From contig JAIXKT010000007.1 in the NCBI GenBank assembly GCA_026932145.1, positions 113,717 through 155,335 of the forward strand: a DNA stretch of 41,619 bases, read 5' to 3'. Shown here in pieces: positions 34,388-41,342 of this stretch. The notes under the pieces are model-generated. The model worked only from the letters and a program-made list of their open reading frames with translations, searched no databases and was not told where the DNA came from. The position numbers were made by a program, and so were the translations under genes. Source of the stretch: Bacteroidia bacterium (GTDB lineage: Bacteria; Bacteroidota; Bacteroidia; J057; JAIXKT01). Every line of letters begins with the position of its first letter. The stretch's first letter is position 1.

Positions 34388-34735
34388 AATGAAGAAAAGA
34401 AAACCTATTCTATAAGAGTCCGAATTTGGGTTGATGAAGAAAGCGGCCCCTTTTTGGGCATAGGAAAGGTTATTCTGCTTGAAAAAATCAAAGAAACGGG
34501 TTCCATAACAAATGCGGCAAAGGCAATAAAAATGGCATACCGGCAGGCTTGGCAATTAGTAGAAGATATGAATAAACGTTCAAAATTACCATTAGTAGAA
34601 AAAAAATTGGGAGGAAAAGGCGGTGGCGGCGCTTTACTTACACCTGAAGGAGAAAAAGCAATACATGAATTCTATAAAATTGAAAAAGAAATAAAGCAAT
34701 TTGTACTCACAAAATCACGTGAATTAGAATTCTGA
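34385..34735 (+). CDS. ModE-type winged-helix regulator, DNA-binding domain only
   Basis: A 116-residue transcription factor matching the N-terminal DNA-binding half of ModE: GIGKVILLEKIKETGSITNAAKAIKMAYRQAWQLVEDMN (winged helix-turn-helix), PLVEKKLGGKGGGGALLTPEGEKAI (wing) and a C-terminal helix. The molybdate-binding Mop domains of E. coli ModE are absent, so metal sensing must come from a partner, from altered chemistry, or not at all. The gene lies 140 nt upstream of a TonB-dependent receptor gene in the same direction, with two ModE-box-like palindromes between them. Regulation of that receptor, and perhaps of itself, is inferred. Confidence 0.9.
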   Translation: MNEEKKTYSIRVRIWVDEESGPFLGIGKVILLEKIKETGSITNAAKAIKMAYRQAWQLVEDMNKRSKLPLVEKKLGGKGGGGALLTPEGEKAIHEFYKIEKEIKQFVLTKSRELEF

Positions 34736-34749
34736 TTTTTTTTAAAATG

Positions 34750-34773
34750 CACTATTCCCTAAAAAACATATCG
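34750..34773. promoter_or_regulatory. ModE-box-like palindrome 1
   Basis: CACTAT (34750-34755) and ATATCG (34768-34773) face each other over 24 nt, like the CGnTAT...ATAnCG layout recalled for proteobacterial ModE boxes (4 of 6 symmetric). It sits 103 nt before the receptor ATG and is a diverged copy of the site at 34840. Confidence 0.45.
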
Positions 34774-34839
34774 AAAATATGAAAGCAAATCACAGCATTA
34801 ATATCAGAAATCAGATAGTTACAACTTTTTTATACACTG

Positions 34840-34864
34840 CGTTATTCCTAAAAAAAACATACCG
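34840..34864. promoter_or_regulatory. ModE-box-like palindrome 2
   Basis: CGTTAT (34840-34845) and ATACCG (34859-34864) are symmetric at 5 of 6 positions over 25 nt and resemble the E. coli modA operator half-sites CGTTAT/ATAACG. It ends 11 nt before the receptor ATG, where a bound repressor would block transcription. Confidence 0.5.
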
Positions 34865-34875
34865 AATTAAAAAAT

Positions 34876-36888
34876 ATGAAAAAACAAATCTTATTGGTAG
34901 CGATCATGATTCCAATCCTTGTGTTATCACAAAATCAGGATACACTTAAAAATGACTATCTTGATACCTTAGGAACAAAGACATTTCAGCTTGGCGAAGT
35001 TGTAATATCTGCCAATTCAAAAGACGAAATAGCAGGGAGAATAACCCAGACAACTATGGAAGCCCAAAATAGATACGAGGTTTCGCGATCATTGAATATG
35101 CTGCCGGGCATCAGTCTAACATCTTTTGGCCAACGTAATGAATCCATGATTTCAGTTAGAGGATTTGATTTACGGGCAGTTCCGGTTTATATGGACGGCA
35201 TCCCTGTCTATGTTCCTTATGACGGCTATGTAGATCTGGCAAGATTTACCACCTTTGATTTATCGGTAATTGACGTTTCAAAAGGCTTCTCTTCGATGCT
35301 CTATGGGCCTAACTCTTTGGGTGGAACGATCAATTTAATCTCCAGAAAACCTACCCAAAAATTGGAGTATGACGGATCTTTGGGAATGATAAATACAAAT
35401 GGCTATAGAGGAAATCTGAACATCGGTTCTAATATCGGAAAGTTTTATCTACAAGGAGGATATTCTTATTTACACAGAGACTCATACAGAATGTCGGGTG
35501 ATTTTAAATCCAATATACATGAAAACGGTGGTGAACGGGATAATTCATACCGCACAGACCAAAAAATAAACTTCAAAATAGGTTGGACACCGAATGAAAA
35601 ACAGGAATACGTTCTCGGATACATTAATCAGCAAGGGAAAAAAGGAACTCCTCTTTATGCCGGTAACGATACTCTAAACTCGCTTTATACCAAACCACGC
35701 TTTTGGCAATGGCCATATTGGAATAAAGAAACATACTTTTTCTTGTCAAATACTAAACTAAATGAGAAAAATTACCTAAAAAGCCGGATTTATTATGATA
35801 TTTTCAAAAATTCAATCAATAGTTTTGATGACTCAACCTACACTACCCAGAATAAGCCCTACGCCTTTCAAAGTTGGTACAACGATTTTACCTATGGAGG
35901 AAGTATAGAATACGGAACAAATATTATCCCCAAAAATGAGTTAAAGTTTTCTGCGCATTACAAAGAAGATATTCATAGAGAAAATAACGTAGGCGAACCT
36001 GTAAGACATTTTGAGGATAACACAATAAACTTTGCCCTTGAAGATGCCTATAAAATCAATGATAAAATTGTGCTAATTCCCGGAATAAGTTATAGTGCCA
36101 GAAAGAATATTACAGCACAAAATTATGATAGCAAAAATCGAACTATCTCTGATTTTGCCAAAGCAGGAACCAGCCCAGCCTTGAATGAGCAATTGGGAAT
36201 ATTCTACTACGTTAAAGAAAATCATAAAATAAGTGCCACAGCATCGCGAAAAACCCGCTTCGCTACAATCAAAGACAGATATTCTTACCGCATGGGAACT
36301 GCAATTCCTAATCCAGACCTGAAACCCGAAACATCAGATAATTATGATTTAACCTATACCGGTAAATTCCTAAAAAAACTTACGCTTCAAACTTCCCTCT
36401 TTTACAGCCATATTACGGATGCTATTTTGAGCGTAAATAATGTTCAACCGGGTAAATCACAAATGCAAAATGCAGGAACAGCAGAATTTATGGGCGTTGA
36501 GGCTTCTGTAAAATATGATATTCTGAAAAACCTCTTAATAAGTACCAATTACTCATATATCGAAAGACATAACCTAACAAACCCAACAGTTCTTTTTACA
36601 GATGTTCCTTATACAAAGGTATTTACATACTTACAATACAAACCAATCAAGCAAATCAGAATAATATTAAGTTCTGAATACAACTCACTGCGTTACAGCA
36701 CAAGTTATGGCACAAAAGCACCACAATATACCGTTTTCAACGCAGTTGTATCCGGGCAAGTATGGAAATACCTGAGCATCGAAGCAGGGCTAAATAACAT
36801 TCTTGACAAAAACTATATGCTTACCGAAGGCTATCCCGAAGAAGGAAGAAACTTTTTTGTAACCCTAAGATTTTTTAACCACAACTAA
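34876..36888 (+). CDS. TonB-dependent receptor, possibly for molybdenum/tungsten compounds
   Basis: A 670-residue outer-membrane transporter. Signal peptide MKKQILLVAIMIPILVLS/Q, a TonB-box-like stretch LGEVVISA (about 37-44), plug domain (RSLNMLPGISLTSFGQRNESMISVRGFDLRAVPVYMDGIPVYVPYDG... YGPNSLGGTINLISRKP) and a 22-strand-type barrel ending in FFVTLRFFNHN. There is no N-terminal carboxypeptidase-like domain and no SusD partner, so it resembles small-ligand receptors (siderophores, cobalamin, metals), not glycan receptors. Its location behind a ModE-type regulator and ahead of a SUOX-fold lipoprotein suggests molybdate, tungstate or a molybdopterin as ligand; this is inference. Confidence 0.9.
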   Translation: MKKQILLVAIMIPILVLSQNQDTLKNDYLDTLGTKTFQLGEVVISANSKDEIAGRITQTTMEAQNRYEVSRSLNMLPGISLTSFGQRNESMISVRGFDLRAVPVYMDGIPVYVPYDGYVDLARFTTFDLSVIDVSKGFSSMLYGPNSLGGTINLISRKPTQKLEYDGSLGMINTNGYRGNLNIGSNIGKFYLQGGYSYLHRDSYRMSGDFKSNIHENGGERDNSYRTDQKINFKIGWTPNEKQEYVLGYINQQGKKGTPLYAGNDTLNSLYTKPRFWQWPYWNKETYFFLSNTKLNEKNYLKSRIYYDIFKNSINSFDDSTYTTQNKPYAFQSWYNDFTYGGSIEYGTNIIPKNELKFSAHYKEDIHRENNVGEPVRHFEDNTINFALEDAYKINDKIVLIPGISYSARKNITAQNYDSKNRTISDFAKAGTSPALNEQLGIFYYVKENHKISATASRKTRFATIKDRYSYRMGTAIPNPDLKPETSDNYDLTYTGKFLKKLTLQTSLFYSHITDAILSVNNVQPGKSQMQNAGTAEFMGVEASVKYDILKNLLISTNYSYIERHNLTNPTVLFTDVPYTKVFTYLQYKPIKQIRIILSSEYNSLRYSTSYGTKAPQYTVFNAVVSGQVWKYLSIEAGLNNILDKNYMLTEGYPEEGRNFFVTLRFFNHN

Positions 36889-36930
36889 AACAGCATTGAA
36901 TCTTTAACACCAAAATAAATATTAAGTATC

Positions 36931-37554
36931 ATGAAAAAAACATCATTCACAATTTCAGCTCTGATAATTGTGCTCCTTTTTTACGCTTGCAGCAGAAACG
37001 TGAACCCAACAAAGTCAAGAACTACCGAAGGTCAAACAACAACAATGGGTGAAAAAAAACGAGGTAAGACAGATGCCTGTATGACACCAACTTCAGCTAA
37101 AGACAGCGCAAAATACATCAGTAAACAAGTAACTGTCAAAGGAGATGTAGAGCATCCTCTTATATTAACAGTAGATTCACTAAAAGCCATGAACGTAGCT
37201 ACCATTGAAAACTTCAACGTTATTTGCCAGAGTGGAGCAAATATGAAAGAAAACAAAACCTGCAAAGGAGTGCTTTTAAAAGAGATACTTGAAAAAGCAA
37301 AAATAGTGCAGCATAACCACAAAGACAGAAACTTTTACATCGTTGCCCGCGCTACCGATAACTATAAAGCAACATTTTCTTGGGCAGAAATATTTAATAA
37401 TCCAACAGGCGATAATGTGTACATCCTGTTTGAAGAAAATGGCCAACCCATTAAAGAACAGGGAGATATGATTTTGATTTGTAAAAATGACATAAAAACA
37501 GGCCCTCGCCATGTTTATTGGCTAAAAAATATTGAAGTAAAAAGAGTAAATTAG
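36931..37554 (+). CDS. SUOX-fold (molybdopterin-binding) lipoprotein
   Basis: A 207-residue lipoprotein: signal MKKTSFTISALIIVLLFYAC with candidate lipidated C20. From about residue 65 it resembles the sulfite-oxidase-type molybdopterin domain: VTVKGDVEHPLILTVDSLKAM, then NVICQSGANMKENKTCKGVLLKEILEKA, where C99 aligns with the molybdenum-ligand cysteine of the family. DNYKATFSWAEIF and the final GPRHVYWLKNIEVKRV complete the domain. No twin-arginine signal is present, so unlike typical exported molybdoenzymes it should be secreted unfolded by Sec and could meet a cofactor only outside the cytoplasm. It lies 42 nt after the receptor gene and is presumably cotranscribed. Cofactor capture or a redox role is possible; neither is proven. 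Confidence 0.78.
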   Translation: MKKTSFTISALIIVLLFYACSRNVNPTKSRTTEGQTTTMGEKKRGKTDACMTPTSAKDSAKYISKQVTVKGDVEHPLILTVDSLKAMNVATIENFNVICQSGANMKENKTCKGVLLKEILEKAKIVQHNHKDRNFYIVARATDNYKATFSWAEIFNNPTGDNVYILFEENGQPIKEQGDMILICKNDIKTGPRHVYWLKNIEVKRVN

Positions 37555-37691
37555 AAACAGAATCAATAAACCTCTACGAGGCTAAATTAAACCAATAACT
37601 TGTTGGCCAAAAAGCAGCAAGATCTGTATTCAATTATGAATCACTGCCTTAATTTTTGGAGATATTTTATTGGGGAAAAGTTAAAAAAAGA

Positions 37692-37723
37692 TTTGGATTG
37701 TATTCTGTATTGCAGTAATTTTG
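37692..37723 (+). promoter_or_regulatory. promoter of tRNA-Gln-prs (TTTG-N20-TAATTTTG)
   Basis: TTTG at 37692-37695 and TAATTTTG at 37716-37723 are exactly 20 nt apart, the best match in the window to the Bacteroidota primary promoter consensus. Transcription would start near 37729, about 18 nt before the tRNA. Confidence 0.8.
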
Positions 37724-37746
37724 CAGCACAATTTGATTTTTCATTT

Positions 37747-37817
37747 TGCCCGGTCGTATAAAGGCAGTACAGCTGATTTTGGTTCAGCGTGTGGGGGTTC
37801 GAATCCTCCCTGGGCAA
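37747..37817 (+). tRNA. tRNA-Gln (anticodon TTG)
   Basis: Acceptor TGCCCGG (37747-37753) pairs with CTGGGCA (37810-37816), discriminator A at 37817. D stem GTAT/GTAC, anticodon stem GCTGA/TCAGC with loop TTTTGGT (anticodon TTG), T arm GGGGG-TTCGAAT-CCTCC. CCA is not encoded. The prs start codon lies only 7 nt after its 3' end. Confidence 0.94.
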
Positions 37818-37824
37818 CGAGAGT

Positions 37825-38757
37825 ATGGATTCCCGGATAAAGATATTTTCAGGTAGTGCCTCGCGGGAATTGGCCAGTTGTATAGCAGACTCTAGCGGAA
37901 CCACCTTAGGAGAAGTTAATATTACGCGGTTTAGTGACGGCGAAATACAACCCCAATATTTAGAATCGGTGCGTGGTTATGACTTATTCATTGTTCAATC
38001 TACTTACGGAACTTCGGATAACTTGTTAGAACTACTGCTCCTGATTGATGCCGCTAAACGCGCATCAGCATATCAAATAACAGTAGTGATGCCGTATTTT
38101 GGTTATGCACGTCAAGACAGAAAAGATAAATCAAGGGTTTCAATAGCCTCAAAGTTGATTGCTAATATACTTACAGCCGCCGGTGCCAATCGCGTTGTTA
38201 CGATGGATTTACATGCAGGCCAAATTCAAGCCTTTTTTGATATCCCCTTAGATAATTTAGACGCAAGTGCTGTCCTGATTCCACATATAGAACAGCTAAA
38301 TTTAACGGATATAATTATAGCTGCACCAGATATGGGAGGAGTTACTCGCGCAAGAACTTATGCTAAACATCTGCGCTCAGATATGGTTGTGATAGATAAG
38401 CACAGAGAACGGGCTAATCAAGTGAGTAGTATGCAGGTAATTGGAGACGTAACCGGCAAAAATGTCATCCTCGTAGATGATATTGTAGATACCGCAGGTA
38501 CGCTATGCAAAGCCTCTGACCACTTGATAGAAAAAGGCGCAAAATCAGTGCGAGCAGCTATTACGCATGGCGTTTTATCCGGAGAAGCTATCCAAAGAAT
38601 CGAAAACTCAACACTCACCGAATTAGTCGTTACAGACACAATACCGCTAAATAAAACTTCTCCCAAAATCAAAGTTGTTTCAATTGCTCGTATTTTTGCC
38701 CAAGCATTAAACAAAATTCATAATCTTGAATCTGTTAGTTCTTTATTTTTAAAATAA
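37825..38757 (+). CDS. prs: ribose-phosphate pyrophosphokinase
   Basis: Makes phosphoribosyl pyrophosphate for nucleotide, histidine and tryptophan synthesis. The 310 residues have the family start RIKIFSGSASRELASCIA, FSDGEIQPQYLESVRGYDLFIVQST, PYFGYARQDRK (ATP loop) and the PRPP-binding motif VILVDDIVDTAGTLCKAS. An open frame reaches back to a GTG at 37789, but that lies inside tRNA-Gln, so I take ATG 37825, where the family begins. The mRNA must be freed by tRNA 3' processing and would then have a leader of about 7 nt. L25 follows after 15 nt. Confidence 0.95.
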   Translation: MDSRIKIFSGSASRELASCIADSSGTTLGEVNITRFSDGEIQPQYLESVRGYDLFIVQSTYGTSDNLLELLLLIDAAKRASAYQITVVMPYFGYARQDRKDKSRVSIASKLIANILTAAGANRVVTMDLHAGQIQAFFDIPLDNLDASAVLIPHIEQLNLTDIIIAAPDMGGVTRARTYAKHLRSDMVVIDKHRERANQVSSMQVIGDVTGKNVILVDDIVDTAGTLCKASDHLIEKGAKSVRAAITHGVLSGEAIQRIENSTLTELVVTDTIPLNKTSPKIKVVSIARIFAQALNKIHNLESVSSLFLK

Positions 38758-38772
38758 AAAAAGTTACGTTAT

Positions 38773-39330
38773 ATGAAATCTATTCAATTACAAGGTACTG
38801 AACGTACCCATAGTTCTAAAGCCGACATCAGAGGCCTGCGTAAACAAGGGTTAATCCCGTGTGTACTCTACGGAAAAGATACTAATATTCAGTTTTTTGC
38901 ACCGGAAAAAGAATTACGAAAAGTAATCTACACCCAAGAAACCTATTTGGTGCAGCTTGAAATTAATGGGAAAACCTACGAATCAGTAGCGAGAGAATCC
39001 CAATTTCATCCGGTTACAGAATCTTTACTGCACATGGATTTCTTCTGCACTAGGCCGGATAAAGCCATTGACATATTTTTACCCCTTAAAGTTGAAGGAA
39101 ACCCTGCCGGTGTTTTAGCAGGCGGAACCCTGAATGTAAAACAGAGAAGATTACGCGTTTCCGGTTTAACAAGCGTTTTACCAAGCCATATTTCTGTTGA
39201 TATTTCCCATTTAGAGTTAGGGCAATCTATGAAAGTAGGTGCCATCGTAATTGAAAATATAACAATCTTAACAAGTCCGGATGTTGGTATTGCTACCATA
39301 GAGATTCCTCGTAGCTTACGCCAAAAATAA
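38773..39330 (+). CDS. rplY: 50S ribosomal protein L25, Ctc form
   Basis: Binds 5S rRNA in the large subunit. The N-terminal L25 domain (SIQLQGTERTHSSKADIRGLRKQGLIPCVLYGKD... ESQFHPVTESLLHMDFF) is followed by the Ctc-type C-terminal beta domain (LPLKVEGNPAGVLAGGTLNVKQRRLRVSG... PSHISVDISHLELGQSMKV). At 185 residues it is the long form of the protein. The prs-rplY order is a common bacterial pairing. No terminator is obvious after it. Confidence 0.94.
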   Translation: MKSIQLQGTERTHSSKADIRGLRKQGLIPCVLYGKDTNIQFFAPEKELRKVIYTQETYLVQLEINGKTYESVARESQFHPVTESLLHMDFFCTRPDKAIDIFLPLKVEGNPAGVLAGGTLNVKQRRLRVSGLTSVLPSHISVDISHLELGQSMKVGAIVIENITILTSPDVGIATIEIPRSLRQK

Positions 39331-39644
39331 AACCCAAATACTCCAAACATAACCGTTTTATATCTTATTATTAACAAAGCTATTTTTTTGCAACCTTTTT
39401 ATTCATGCTGGCGTATAGATACTCTGAAAATGCCTGAATATAGAGGATGAAAAATGATAGAGATACTACAGAGATTGGCATAGCGGGTTTTGTTTTAAGT
39501 TGGTTAGAGTTCCACATTGTAGATAATTTTTTTAGATATTCTGAAGAAAGAGTTTTATTTTTCGCCTTACAATTCAAGTTACAAAGGAATTATCTTAGAA
39601 TAAAACCTCCATGTTTAACTAAAAAATAATAATACGATAACTAA
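39331..39644. other. gene-poor stretch before the rpoD unit
   Basis: This 314-nt gap holds no gene I can support on the plus strand. A minus-strand frame (39380-39514 from an ATG, longer from a TTG at 39577) codes for a basic peptide with one membrane segment (ISVVSLSFFILYIQAFSEYLYA), but nothing else favours it. TATTTTTTTG near 39382 is a promoter-like motif with wrong internal spacing. Confidence 0.4.
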
Positions 39645-39857
39645 ATGAGGCACTTGAAAAAAAAGAAACAGGAACATCTTACTTCAAAACCCTTAACAAA
39701 AGGAACAAAAGAGGGCAGCGAATTGTATTTAGCTCCTGAGACATGGATTTTTGTCAGTCAGATATTTCAATCCATTTTTGATAAACGTATAAAGCGTTTA
39801 TCAAAAAATCAAAGTAATCAGGTCAGAAAATTTTTATTAGAAAACAAACCACAATAA
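39645..39857 (+). CDS. small basic hypothetical protein upstream of rpoD
   Basis: A 70-residue, strongly basic protein (MRHLKKKKQEHLTSKPLTKGTKEG... ELYLAPETWIFVSQIFQSIFDKRIKRLSKNQ) of no recognised family. Its stop lies 3 nt before the rpoD ATG and the AAGG there could serve as a ribosome site for rpoD, so the two are probably translated in tandem. A perfect 13-bp inverted repeat (39775-39807) is embedded near its 3' end. It could be a leader ORF controlling sigma-factor expression, or an ordinary small gene. Confidence 0.5.
   Translation: MRHLKKKKQEHLTSKPLTKGTKEGSELYLAPETWIFVSQIFQSIFDKRIKRLSKNQSNQVRKFLLENKPQ
39775..39807. repeat. perfect 13-bp inverted repeat upstream of rpoD
   Basis: TTTTTGATAAACG (39775-39787) and CGTTTATCAAAAA (39795-39807) are exact reverse complements around a 7-nt loop. 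It ends 53 nt before the rpoD ATG, within the small ORF. Confidence 0.92.
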
Positions 39858-39860
39858 AGG

Positions 39861-40727
39861 ATGAGGCAGTTAAAAATAAGTAAACAGATAACCAATAGAG
39901 AGTCTCAGTCCTTAGACAAATACCTACAAGAAATTGGACGTGTGGAGCTTTTGACACCCGACGAAGAGGTAGAGTTGGCGCAACGCATCAAAGAAGGCGA
40001 CCAATACGCATTAGAAAAACTTACGAAAGCTAACCTACGTTTTGTGGTTTCAGTAGCTAAACAGTATCAAAATCAAGGACTTTCATTAGGCGACCTTATT
40101 AATGAGGGAAATTTAGGTCTTATTAAAGCAGCAAAGCGTTTTGACGAAACACGTGGCTTCAAGTTTATTTCTTATGCAGTTTGGTGGATTCGTCAAAGTA
40201 TATTACAGGCGTTAGCTGAGCAATCCAGGATAGTTCGTTTACCCCTTAATCGGGTTGGTGCGCTAAATAAAATAGGTAAAGCTTTTGCCAAACTTGAACA
40301 AGAGTATGAAAGAGAGCCGGCACCTCATGAAATTGCGGAGATATTAGATGGAATGACGGCTACCGAAGTTTCTGACACCCTGAAAATTGCTGGCAGGCAC
40401 GTTTCTATGGATGCCCCATTTGTTCAAGGAGAAGAAAACCGACTGCTTGACGTTCTGGAAAACGATGAAGAACCTCGCCCAGACCAAGGTCTGATGAACG
40501 AAAGCCTTAGCAAAGAAGTAGATAGAGCTTTGAGTATGCTTACGCAGCGAGAAGCAGAAGTCGTGAGATTGTATTTCGGTATCGGCATAGAACACTCCCT
40601 AACACTCGAAGAAATCGGAGAAAAATTTGACTTAACCCGTGAACGAGTACGGCAAATTAAGGAAAAAGCTATCCGAAGGCTCCGCCACACATCCCGCAGC
40701 AAAACCCTGAAATCGTATCTTGGCTAA
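39861..40727 (+). CDS. rpoD: RNA polymerase primary sigma factor
   Basis: Sigma-70 factor of 288 residues in the compact Bacteroidota form: no region 1.1, starting directly with region 1.2 ([25 protein letters not shown]). Region 2 shows [37 protein letters not shown] and [19 protein letters not shown] (-10 recognition); region 3 [13 protein letters not shown]; region 4 [29 protein letters not shown] (-35 recognition). Such sigma factors recognise TTTG/TAnnTTTG promoters like those seen here. It is followed 6 nt later by scpB. Confidence 0.96.
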   Translation: MRQLKISKQITNRESQSLDKYLQEIGRVELLTPDEEVELAQRIKEGDQYALEKLTKANLRFVVSVAKQYQNQGLSLGDLINEGNLGLIKAAKRFDETRGFKFISYAVWWIRQSILQALAEQSRIVRLPLNRVGALNKIGKAFAKLEQEYEREPAPHEIAEILDGMTATEVSDTLKIAGRHVSMDAPFVQGEENRLLDVLENDEEPRPDQGLMNESLSKEVDRALSMLTQREAEVVRLYFGIGIEHSLTLEEIGEKFDLTRERVRQIKEKAIRRLRHTSRSKTLKSYLG

Positions 40728-40733
40728 AAAATC

Positions 40734-41309
40734 ATGCGCTTGGCAACGCTTATTGAAGGATTATTATTCGTTGCCGAGCAACCAATTAGCCTAAGCGAGA
40801 TTACTGAAATCTGCCTCTCAGCAGACCCAGAAACAACGATCGAAATAGTAGAGAAAAATATCGAACTGCTAAAAATACAATATCAATCTGAAAACTACGC
40901 CTTTAATATCGTAAAAATAGCAGAAGGCTACCAACTATTAACTAAATCAGAACTAACACCCTATTTACGTAAAATATTAGTTCATAAAGAACAACGAAAA
41001 GTCAGCAAGGCAATGTTAGATGTTTTAGCTATAATCGCATACAAACAACCTATCACGAAGCCGGAAATTGAACTTATACGCGGAGTAAATTGTGATTATG
41101 CCCTAAGTAAATTACTTGAAAAGAATTTAATAGAAATTTCTGGACGTGCCGAAGCCCCCGGAAGACCATTATTATACCAGACATCGAATATCTTTTTGCA
41201 ACATTTTGGCATCAATAATCTTTCTGAACTCCCTAAGATTTCTGAACTTCCGGAATTGTCCCCAACAAAAATAATTGAATATAACCCTGACAAACTTCCT
41301 AACAACTAA
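40734..41309 (+). CDS. scpB: segregation and condensation protein B
   Basis: Kleisin-interacting winged-helix subunit of the SMC-ScpAB condensin, needed for chromosome segregation. The 191 residues show the ScpB start LIEGLLFVAEQPISLSEI, then YQLLTKSELTPYLRKIL, the signature MLDVLAIIAYKQPITKPEIELIRGVNCDYALSKLLEKNLIEISGRAEAPGRPLLYQTS and FLQHFGINNLSELP. Its end contains a short repetitive P-E-L-S tail. scpA and smc are not in the window. Confidence 0.94.
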   Translation: MRLATLIEGLLFVAEQPISLSEITEICLSADPETTIEIVEKNIELLKIQYQSENYAFNIVKIAEGYQLLTKSELTPYLRKILVHKEQRKVSKAMLDVLAIIAYKQPITKPEIELIRGVNCDYALSKLLEKNLIEISGRAEAPGRPLLYQTSNIFLQHFGINNLSELPKISELPELSPTKIIEYNPDKLPNN

Positions 41310-41342
41310 ACAACTTGACGAGAGTCAATTAAGCCTAATACT

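Noticed and set aside
37789-37824. Upstream extension of the prs reading frame from a GTG
   Set aside because: It lies inside tRNA-Gln and precedes the conserved start of the family.
39380-39577. Minus-strand frame with one membrane segment (ISVVSLSFFILYIQAFSEYLYA), faintly like the C-terminus of a TRAP small permease
   Set aside because: Too short, no promoter, no other TRAP gene nearby, and the likeness rests on a few residues. Recorded only as content of the gene-poor gap.
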